Of a stretch of 64,000 bases of DNA, positions 1 through 6,731 are shown piece after piece. Made by a program: the position numbers and the translations under genes. Where the stretch lies: positions 182,634 through 246,633 of the forward strand of contig NZ_PGDQ01000007.1 of the NCBI RefSeq assembly GCF_003073135.1. Reading direction: 5' to 3'. The DNA is from Euzebya rosea (GTDB lineage Bacteria; Actinomycetota; Nitriliruptoria; Euzebyales; Euzebyaceae). A model generated the notes under the pieces. That model saw nothing but the letters and a program-made list of their open reading frames with translations, was not told the origin of the DNA and did not search any database. Every line of letters begins with the position of its first letter. The stretch's first letter is position 1.

Positions 1-359
1 CCGAGGTCCTCCCGTCGAAGTGCCACGACGTGCCCGTCCGGGCCGGCGAGCTGCTGCACTTCGTCACCTGGGGCGGTGGCGGCTGGGGTGACCCGCTGGA
101 GCGCGACCCGTCGTTGGTCGCGCTGGAGGTGCGGCGTCGCCTGGTCAGCGTGGACGGTGCCCGCCGGTACGGCGTGGTCTGCGACGAGGACGGCATCGTC
201 GACGACGCGGCGACGACGGCCCTGCGCGAGGAGCTGCGCCGGTCCCGACCCGACGAGCGCCCCGTCATCGACGCCGGTCCGCCGCTGGAGGAGATCCTGG
301 CCCGCTGCGAGGAGGAGACGGGACTGCCGGCGCCCAGGCCACCGATGGCCCGACTGTGA
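1..359 (+). CDS. Hydantoinase B/oxoprolinase family protein, C-terminal fragment
   Basis: This gene enters from the left edge; the visible frame starts at position 3 and ends with TGA at 357-359. The peptide has the closing region of the HyuB/N-methylhydantoinase B family: a glycine-rich GGGGWGDP stretch, then an RRLVS segment and a YGVV strand. Family members work with HyuA in ATP-dependent ring opening of hydantoins or 5-oxoproline. The stop overlaps the GTG start of the next gene by four bases, so the two are probably translationally coupled. The coupled product resembles N-carbamoylsarcosine amidase, which favours an N-methylhydantoin substrate over oxoproline. The catalytic part and the HyuA partner lie outside the window, so substrate is inferred. 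Confidence 0.85.
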   Translation, partial: EVLPSKCHDVPVRAGELLHFVTWGGGGWGDPLERDPSLVALEVRRRLVSVDGARRYGVVCDEDGIVDDAATTALREELRRSRPDERPVIDAGPPLEEILARCEEETGLPAPRPPMARL

Positions 360-1021
360 GCCCACCCGGTGGCCCCGAGGACCCGGGGCACGCCAGCGGC
401 CACGACCGGTCGGGCTGGGGCGGAACCCTTCGGCCCGGCCGTCGACCGGCGCTGCTGCTGGTCGACATGGTCCGCGCCTACTTCGACGTCGGCGGCGCGT
501 TCGAGCTCCCGTCGACCGGTGCGCTCGACGCGGCTGCCCGGTTGCTCGACGCGGCCCGGTCCTCTGGCGTGCCCGTCGTCCACACCTGCGTCCGCTATGC
601 GCCCGGCGGCGCCGACGGGGGTGTGTTCTTCCGCAAGGTCGCGGGGCTCCGGGTGTTCGCCACCGACACGCCGGCCGACCCCGACGGCCCGGGGGCCATC
701 CGTCCCGAGGTTGCGCCCGTCGACGGCGAGGTGGTGGTGGTCAAGCAGATGCCGAGCGCCTTCTTCGGCACGTCGCTGGCCGGCACGCTCGTCGCCCGTG
801 GGGTGGACACCCTGGTCGTCGGCGGGGTGTCGACGTCTGGCTGCGTCCGGGCGTCGGTGGTGGACGCGATGTCCCACGGGTTAGTCCCGCTCGTCGTCGC
901 CGACGCCTGCGGCGACCGGTCGGAGTCGGTCCATGACGCCAACCTCGGTGACCTGGCCGCCAAGTACGCCGAGGTCATCGACCTCCAGCAGGGCCTGGAC
1001 TACCTGGCCTCCGTCGGCTGA
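356..1021 (+). CDS. Isochorismatase-family amidase, N-carbamoylsarcosine amidase-like
   Basis: The 221-residue protein has the cysteine hydrolase (isochorismatase-like) fold. The catalytic triad is visible: Asp37 in LLLVDM, Lys130 in VVVVKQMPSAFFGT and Cys163 in GVSTSGCVR, the last preceded by the usual cis-peptide region. The start is GTG, overlapping the upstream hydantoinase stop as GTGA. Family members hydrolyse carbamoyl amides. With a hydantoinase directly upstream, the best guess is conversion of N-carbamoylsarcosine to sarcosine, CO2 and ammonia, the second step of N-methylhydantoin (creatinine) breakdown. Nicotinamidase or another ureidohydrolase remains possible, since substrate residues cannot be read with certainty. 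Its 3' end overlaps convergent cbiB by 47 bases. Confidence 0.88.
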   Translation: MSPPGGPEDPGHASGHDRSGWGGTLRPGRRPALLLVDMVRAYFDVGGAFELPSTGALDAAARLLDAARSSGVPVVHTCVRYAPGGADGGVFFRKVAGLRVFATDTPADPDGPGAIRPEVAPVDGEVVVVKQMPSAFFGTSLAGTLVARGVDTLVVGGVSTSGCVRASVVDAMSHGLVPLVVADACGDRSESVHDANLGDLAAKYAEVIDLQQGLDYLASVG

Positions 1022-1955
1022 ACCCGGCGCCCGCTGCCAGGAGGGTGACGGCGGCGGTGATCCACCGGGACAACGCGACCGCGCGAGGGATGTCGCGTGG
1101 GCTCGGTGGTGGGCCGTCGCCGAGGGGACCACGCCGTTCGGCGCGCCCGTCGTAGGAGAGCGGTCCACCGAGGGTCAGGTCGAGCGCACCTGCCGCGGCC
1201 GCCTCCACCGGGCCGGCGTTGGGCGAGGGATGACGGCGGCCGTCCCGTCTGGCGACGGCGAGCACTCGGCCGGGGGACCCGCCGACCAGCGGGGAGACGG
1301 CCGCCGTCACCGCGGCGGTCACCCGCGACGGGAGCAGGTTGGCGACGTCGTCCAGACGGGCCGAGGGCATGCCGAACCGCGCGTACCGCGGGCTGCGATG
1401 GCCGACCATGGCGTCCAGCGTGTTGACGGCCCGGTATCCCACCACGCCCGGGGTCCCGAACACCGCCCCCCACACGAGCGGGCCAACGACCGCGTCGGCG
1501 GTGTTCTCCGCCAGCGACTCCACGACCGCGCGGGCGATCCCGTCGCCGTCCAGGCCCGCGGGGTCCCGACCGACCAGCCACGGCAGCCACCGCCGGGCAC
1601 CGTCGAGGTCACCGTCCTCCAGCAGTCCGCCGATCCGCTCCCCCACCTCGCGCAGCTGTCGTCCTCCGATGCTGGCCCAGACCACCACGGCCAGCAGCAC
1701 CCCTCGTCCGACGGGGCCGACCCGCCGGTCGACGGCGCGATCGGCCGCCGACCCGGCGATCACCGGCAGGGCGACGGCGACGGCCGCGAACGCCGTGCCG
1801 CGAGACACGTCGTCGGCCCACAGCCGACGTTCCAGCCACCCCGCGGCCCGTCCGTACCCGGCGACCGGGTGCCATCGCTGGGGGTCCCCGAGCAGCTCGT
1901 CGGCGAGCACACCGGCGACCAGTCCGGCCGCCACCCACCCGCGATGCGGTGGCAC
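975..1955 (-). CDS. cbiB: Adenosylcobinamide-phosphate synthase CbiB/CobD
   Basis: About 326 residues. Family hallmarks are the N-terminal ADELLGDPQRWHPV segment, ESLAENTADAVVGPLVWG, the RAVNTLDAMVGHR motif with YARFG after it, and a terminal hydrophobic stretch. CbiB is a membrane enzyme that attaches aminopropanol to adenosylcobyric acid in late cobalamin synthesis. I chose the GTG at 1955, two bases after the upstream lipid kinase stop; a GTG at 1934 is an alternative. The minus-strand frame stays open far upstream, but that part is antisense to other genes. No other cobalamin gene is visible, so this may be a scattered member of the pathway. The last 47 bases overlap the isochorismatase gene tail to tail. 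Confidence 0.88.
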   Translation of the reverse strand: MPPHRGWVAAGLVAGVLADELLGDPQRWHPVAGYGRAAGWLERRLWADDVSRGTAFAAVAVALPVIAGSAADRAVDRRVGPVGRGVLLAVVVWASIGGRQLREVGERIGGLLEDGDLDGARRWLPWLVGRDPAGLDGDGIARAVVESLAENTADAVVGPLVWGAVFGTPGVVGYRAVNTLDAMVGHRSPRYARFGMPSARLDDVANLLPSRVTAAVTAAVSPLVGGSPGRVLAVARRDGRRHPSPNAGPVEAAAAGALDLTLGGPLSYDGRAERRGPLGDGPPPSPRDIPRAVALSRWITAAVTLLAAGAGFSRRRPGSPGPAGGR

Positions 1956-1957
1956 CC

Positions 1958-2884
1958 TCAGATCTTGAGGACGAGCGGCGTGTCCACGACGGTGAACGAC
2001 GCCGGCGTCGTCCCCAGGACCTCGCCGTCGGCCTCCACCAGCATCGGTTCGTCGGGGGCGACCGACGCCGTGGCCGACTGCCACTCCGCGATGCGGGGGT
2101 TGGGCAGGTGCTCGCCCTGGTACAGCTTCGGCGTGAGCGTGAAGACCTGCGCCTTGCCCCCGGTGAACGCCAGGACGTTGAACAGGCCGTCGTCGGGCAG
2201 CGCGCGTGGTGCCACCTTCATGCCACCCCCGAAGAACTGCCCGTTGGCCACCACGAGCTCGACCATGCCGATGTTGGCGGTCGTCTTGTCCAGCACGAGG
2301 GCGACCTTCTGGGGGTTGGCCGCCCGCACCGCGGCCAGGGCCGAGATCAGGTACCGCACCCGACCCACGAAGCGGGGCAACCTCGCGGCACGCCGCACCA
2401 CGTCGGCACCCCAGCCGACCTCGGCGATGTTGACGAAGAAGCAGGACTGCTCGCGGCCGTCCTTCTCGTAGGTCACGTGGCCGACGTCGAGCGGCATCGT
2501 GGCGGTCCCCGTCAGGTGCCGTCGCACGAGGCGTTCGACGGGACGGTCCAGCCCGAAGGTGCGGGCGAAGTCGCCTCCCGACCCGGCCCGGATGACCGCC
2601 AGGACGATCCCCTCGGCGATCGGCTGGCCATCGGCGTCCAGCAGGCCGTTGACGACCTCGTGCACGGTCCCGTCGCCCCCGACGGCGGCGATGTAGCGCC
2701 CACCCGCCTCCACGACCGTCCGGGCCAGCTCGCTGGCGTGTCCGGGCCCCGTCGTCATGTGGACCTCGTGGTCCAGCTCGTGCTCGTCGAGCAGGCGCCG
2801 AAGCTCGGGCATGGTCTTGCGGACCGCGCCGCTGCCGGACTTGGGGTTGGCGATCAGGTGGAGGGTGCCGAAGGGGTGGCTCAT
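1958..2884 (-). CDS. Diacylglycerol/lipid kinase family protein (YegS/DagK-like)
   Basis: The 308-residue protein has the lipid kinase catalytic domain. The N-terminal NPKSGSG phosphate-binding strand and the AVGGDGTVHEVVNGLL nucleotide loop are clear. A two-domain DAGK layout follows, with RAGSGGDFART and a C-terminal beta sandwich containing VEADGE. Family members phosphorylate diacylglycerol or related lipids at the cytoplasmic face of the membrane; the substrate cannot be set from sequence. It sits two bases upstream of cbiB on the same strand and diverges from the methionine-cycle fusion gene across about 70 bases. A second member of the family occurs at 28.5 kb, so the genome has at least two. 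Confidence 0.88.
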   Translation of the reverse strand: MSHPFGTLHLIANPKSGSGAVRKTMPELRRLLDEHELDHEVHMTTGPGHASELARTVVEAGGRYIAAVGGDGTVHEVVNGLLDADGQPIAEGIVLAVIRAGSGGDFARTFGLDRPVERLVRRHLTGTATMPLDVGHVTYEKDGREQSCFFVNIAEVGWGADVVRRAARLPRFVGRVRYLISALAAVRAANPQKVALVLDKTTANIGMVELVVANGQFFGGGMKVAPRALPDDGLFNVLAFTGGKAQVFTLTPKLYQGEHLPNPRIAEWQSATASVAPDEPMLVEADGEVLGTTPASFTVVDTPLVLKI

Positions 2885-2954
2885 CGCCGCCGGATGGTAC
2901 TCGTGGAGGTTGGGTTTCCCCGAAGCGGGCCACGCGCGTACCGTTTCGGGTCAC

Positions 2955-4853
2955 GTGACCGATCGACCCGCCCCAGACACCGGCCCCCGGGCCACCACCG
3001 CCGCGCTCGACCGTCCCCTGCTGGACCGGTTGCACAGCGGCACGCCCCTCCTCGGCGACGGCGCCACCGGCACGATGCTGCACCTGCGCGCCGACCTGCC
3101 CAGCGATGCCTGCTTCGAGGCGCTCGTGCTGACCGACCCCGAGGTGGTCCTCCGCCTGCACCGCGACTACGTCGCTGCCGGTGTCGACCTGCTGTCCACC
3201 AACACCTTCGCCGCCAACGCGGTGCAGCTGCGCCGCCACGGGCACGCCGACGACGTCGAGGCGATCAACCGGGCGGCGGTGGACCTTGCCCGAACCGCCA
3301 TCGGCGACGCCGACGTGCTGCTGGCCGGCACGGTCGGCCCGCTGGGGGTGCCCATGGCGCCCTACGGCCGGCTGTCTGCCGCCGAGGCGAAGGCCTCCTT
3401 CGTCCAGCAGCTGCAGGCCCTCGACGGCGTCGACGTCATCGCGCTGGAGACGTTCGGCGACCACGGCGAGCTGCTGACCGCGCTCGACGCCGCCCACGAG
3501 GTCCACCCCGACGTCCCCGTCATCGCCCACGCGACGTTCGCCCGGGACGACCGCACCGTGCTCGGGGTGCTTCCGGGCCGGGTGGCCACCGAGCTGCACG
3601 CCGCAGGTGCCGACGTGATCGGCGTGAACTGCTCCGGCGGTCCCGCCCAGATCCAGCGCCTCATCGAGGCGATGCGCCGGTCGGTCCCCGACGCCCGCCT
3701 GTCGGCCTACCCCAACGCCGGGTTCGCCGAGCAGGTCGGTGGACGGGTCCTCTACCCGGCAACCCCGCAGTACTTCGCCCAGGCCACCGAACGCTTGCGG
3801 GCCGTGGGCGTGCAGCTCGTCGGCGGGTGCTGTGGCACCACCCCGGAGCACATCGCCGCCATGCGGGCGGTCCTGGACGACCCGACCCCGCCGGCGCCGG
3901 TGGCCCTCAGCGCCCCTGCCGCGGCTCCGGTCAGCGACGCCCCGACCGTGGAACCGACCGAGCTCGGCTACCGCCTGGCGCAGCAGCAGTTCACGGTGAC
4001 CGTCGAGCTCAGCCCACCCCGGGGGCACGACACCGGCCGCCTGCTGCGTGCCGCCGAGCTGCTTCGCGATGCTGGCGCCCACCTGATCGACGTGGCCGAC
4101 AGCCCCGCCGCGCGGATGCGGATGAGCCCGTGGGCGGCCGCACAGGTGCTGCAGTCACAGGTCGGCCTGGAGACGATCCTCCACTTCCCCACCCGCGGGC
4201 GGAACCTCCTGCGCGTGCAGGGCGACCTGCTGGCCGCCCATGCGCTCGGCCTGCGGAACCTGTTCGTGACCATGGGCGATCCCACCCGCATCGGGGACTT
4301 CCCCGAAGCGATGGATGCCTTCGACATCGCCCCGTCGGCCCTCATCGGGACCATCGCCGGACGCATGAACGCCGGCGAGGACCTGGGCGGCAACGACATC
4401 GGTCGGCCGACCGGGTTCACGGTCGGCTGCGCCCTGAACATGTTCGCCGACGACCTGGACCACGAGCTCGACGTCCTCGAGCGCAAGATGGAGGCCGGCG
4501 CGCACTTCGCGCTGGGGCAGGCGGTGTTCGAACCCGCCCGCATCCACCGGTTCCTCGAGGCGTTCGAGGCCCGCCACGGCCGACCGTTCGACCTGCCGGT
4601 CCTCATGGGCATCATGCCGCTGTTCGGCATCAAGCAGGCCCGGTTCCTGCACGAGGAGGTTCCGGGGATCGTGATCCCCCGGGCCATCTTCGAGCGCCTC
4701 GACGCGGCGGGTGACCGAGCCCCCGACGAGGGGGTGGCCATCGCCGAGGAGCTGGTGGAGGCGGTCCGGCCGCTGGTCGCCGGCGCCTACGTGATCCCGG
4801 CGCTGGGCAAGTACGAGCTGGCCGCCCGCGTCGTCGCCTCGGCGACCCGGTAG
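2955..4853 (+). CDS. Bifunctional homocysteine S-methyltransferase / methylenetetrahydrofolate reductase
   Basis: About 632 residues from a GTG start at 2955. The N-terminal half is a homocysteine methyltransferase barrel: GDGATGTML near the start and the zinc-binding cysteines in GVNCSGGP and GGCCGTTPEH. A linker of about 40 residues leads to a methylenetetrahydrofolate reductase domain beginning at TVELSPPRG, with FVTMGDP, GCALNM and MPLFGIKQARF segments. This is the YitJ-type fusion, which can make 5-methyltetrahydrofolate and use a methyl donor to form methionine. The open frame extends upstream to 2757, but that part is antisense to the lipid kinase and lacks family similarity. Convergent with the PhoU-like gene 17 bases downstream. 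Confidence 0.92.
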   Translation: MTDRPAPDTGPRATTAALDRPLLDRLHSGTPLLGDGATGTMLHLRADLPSDACFEALVLTDPEVVLRLHRDYVAAGVDLLSTNTFAANAVQLRRHGHADDVEAINRAAVDLARTAIGDADVLLAGTVGPLGVPMAPYGRLSAAEAKASFVQQLQALDGVDVIALETFGDHGELLTALDAAHEVHPDVPVIAHATFARDDRTVLGVLPGRVATELHAAGADVIGVNCSGGPAQIQRLIEAMRRSVPDARLSAYPNAGFAEQVGGRVLYPATPQYFAQATERLRAVGVQLVGGCCGTTPEHIAAMRAVLDDPTPPAPVALSAPAAAPVSDAPTVEPTELGYRLAQQQFTVTVELSPPRGHDTGRLLRAAELLRDAGAHLIDVADSPAARMRMSPWAAAQVLQSQVGLETILHFPTRGRNLLRVQGDLLAAHALGLRNLFVTMGDPTRIGDFPEAMDAFDIAPSALIGTIAGRMNAGEDLGGNDIGRPTGFTVGCALNMFADDLDHELDVLERKMEAGAHFALGQAVFEPARIHRFLEAFEARHGRPFDLPVLMGIMPLFGIKQARFLHEEVPGIVIPRAIFERLDAAGDRAPDEGVAIAEELVEAVRPLVAGAYVIPALGKYELAARVVASATR

Positions 4854-4870
4854 GTCAGGCGCGGGCGACG

Positions 4871-5536
4871 TCAGTCGTCCAGGTCCGACCCGTCGGGTTC
4901 GTGCTCGATGCGTTCGATGCCCTCGATGCCCACCTGGGCGACGCTGGAGAGGTTGGCGACGATGCGGCTGACGTAGCGGTACAGCAGCACGCGGGGCACG
5001 ACGGCATGGGCCGGGTCGTCGGATCGGCTGGCGGCGCGGATGTGATCGTCCAGCTCGTGGCGGATCTCCGCGGCGCGCAGGGCGAAGGGGTCCAGGGCGT
5101 CCTCGTCCTGCTCGAGCAGGATCCGGCCGGCCTCGGCGAACATGCCCGACACCTCGGCCCGCAGGTCGAGGACGACGTCGGGTTCGTCGCCGTGCAGGCG
5201 CAGGCCGTCCTCGGCGAGGTCGAAGATGTTCTTGTTCTGGTCCCCGACCCGCTCGAGCTTCTTGACCAGCAGCAGGTAGGTCATGACCAGCCCGACGTCG
5301 TCGCCGCCCTGCACGGCGACGTGCACGACGAGGGCCCGCCGGACCTGCTCCTCCATGGCGTTGATTCGTCGGTCGGTCTCGCGGACGTCCACACCCTCCT
5401 GACGCACGTCCTCACCGGCGGTCAGGGACGCCAGCGCCACGTCGAAGCTGTGCCGACAGTCGCCGAGCATCGTGGACACCATGCGCTCCACCGACTCCAT
5501 GCCGGTGTCGCCGCCTCGCAGGAACTTGAAGACCAT
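4871..5536 (-). CDS. PhoU-like phosphate regulatory protein
   Basis: The 221-residue protein is predicted to be all helical, with two PhoU-type three-helix units, roughly residues 15-110 and 120-205. The ETDRRINAMEEQVRRAL and LVKKLERVGDQNKNIFDLAE segments match the acidic metal-binding helices of the family. PhoU proteins tune phosphate uptake and signalling. The gene lies ten bases downstream of the Na/phosphate cotransporter on the same strand, so it probably modulates that NptA-type carrier and not a Pst transporter. Such PhoU domains are often fused to the C-terminus of this carrier family; here they form a separate protein. Confidence 0.85.
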   Translation of the reverse strand: MVFKFLRGGDTGMESVERMVSTMLGDCRHSFDVALASLTAGEDVRQEGVDVRETDRRINAMEEQVRRALVVHVAVQGGDDVGLVMTYLLLVKKLERVGDQNKNIFDLAEDGLRLHGDEPDVVLDLRAEVSGMFAEAGRILLEQDEDALDPFALRAAEIRHELDDHIRAASRSDDPAHAVVPRVLLYRYVSRIVANLSSVAQVGIEGIERIEHEPDGSDLDD

Positions 5537-5546
5537 GTGCGCCTCC

Positions 5547-6668
5547 CTATCTCAAGAGCGCCACGCCCAGGGCGGGCACGACGATGAACAGGCCGACCAC
5601 GTACAGCAGTACGGCCTGACGGTTGGTGGCTGCCGTCTCGGCCATGCGCTCGGCGAGGCGAAGCGGGATCCGCCTGAGCGCAGGGACCGGGTAGAGCAGC
5701 AGGATACCGGCGATGTTGAACAAGGTGTGCACCAACGCCACGGTCAGCGCCTCCGGACGGTCCGTCGCGAGGGACGCCAGGAGCGCCGTGACCGTGGTCC
5801 CGACGTTGGCCCCCAGCGTCACCGGGTAGGTGCTGGCCAGCGACAGCACCCCCGAGGCCGCCAGCGGGATCAGGATCGACGTGGTGATCGACGAGGACTG
5901 CACCGCGATGGTGATGATGATGCCGATCGCCATCGCCGCGAGGCCGCCGCCACGCCCGAGTACCTCGTTGATGGAGCGCTCCACCCGATCGGCGACGAGG
6001 GTCCGCATGTTCTTGGTGATCAGCGCCAGGCAGGCGAAGATCGCCGCCAGCCCCAGGGCGAGGAGGATCAGTCCGAGGAAGGTCCCGGAGGGTCCCATGG
6101 CAGCCACGCCGTCCTCGACCCAGCCGGCCGGTGCCTTGACGGCGTTCTTGATGGGGCTGTCGAACGTCGCCCCTGCGGAGCCGACGAACAGGCTGCTGAG
6201 CGTCTCGGCGCCGCGACGCAGGATGCCGGTCGCGAGCTCCAGGGGCAGCAGCAGCGCCACCGCGAGCACGTTGAAGAAGTCGTGGACGGTCGCCGCGGCG
6301 AACGCCGGCTTGAACTCGTGGGGACGGCGCAGGTGTCCCAGCGAGGCCAGGGTGTTGGTGACGGTGGTCCCGATGTTGGCACCCATGATCATCGGCACCG
6401 CATCGCCGACGCCGAGCAGCCCGCTGCCGACGAGCCCGACGACGGTGGACGTCGTGACCGACGAGGACTGCGCCAGCACCGTCGCGAGGACACCGACCAG
6501 CAGACCGGCGATCGGGTTGTCGACGCTGGAGAACAGCTCTTCCTGGATGTCGGGCCCGAGGGCCTTGATCCCACCCTCGAGCAGGCTGACGCCGACGAGG
6601 AATCCGTACAGCAGCCCCACGACGGCGGTGAGGCGCAGCGGGGCGGGAAGCGTGGTCGGCCGGCTCAT
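5547..6668 (-). CDS. Na/Pi cotransporter family protein (NptA-like)
   Basis: The 373-residue membrane protein carries the two inverted repeats that define the Na/Pi cotransporter family. Each repeat has a QSSS motif (LAQSSSVTTS and VQSSSITTS) followed by an AN(I/V)GTT motif (GANIGTTVTN and GANVGTTVTA). About eight to nine hydrophobic helices are visible. It likely imports phosphate with sodium across the cytoplasmic membrane. Transcribed ahead of the PhoU-like gene with a ten-base gap. The helY stop lies 63 bases upstream, so it could be the distal part of the tat-helY operon or have its own promoter. No PhoU domain is fused to the C-terminus, unlike many homologues. Confidence 0.88.
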   Translation of the reverse strand: MSRPTTLPAPLRLTAVVGLLYGFLVGVSLLEGGIKALGPDIQEELFSSVDNPIAGLLVGVLATVLAQSSSVTTSTVVGLVGSGLLGVGDAVPMIMGANIGTTVTNTLASLGHLRRPHEFKPAFAAATVHDFFNVLAVALLLPLELATGILRRGAETLSSLFVGSAGATFDSPIKNAVKAPAGWVEDGVAAMGPSGTFLGLILLALGLAAIFACLALITKNMRTLVADRVERSINEVLGRGGGLAAMAIGIIITIAVQSSSITTSILIPLAASGVLSLASTYPVTLGANVGTTVTALLASLATDRPEALTVALVHTLFNIAGILLLYPVPALRRIPLRLAERMAETAATNRQAVLLYVVGLFIVVPALGVALLR

Positions 6669-6731
6669 GTCCGCACGAAGGTACCTGCCGATGAACGCTG
6701 GGTTAACGACCCGTCGGGGCCGAAAGGCCGA

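Noticed and set aside
975..4082. A 1035-codon minus-strand open frame
   Set aside because: Only 975-1955 codes for CbiB. The rest is antisense to the lipid kinase and the methyltransferase fusion, in a genome where high GC keeps shadow frames open.
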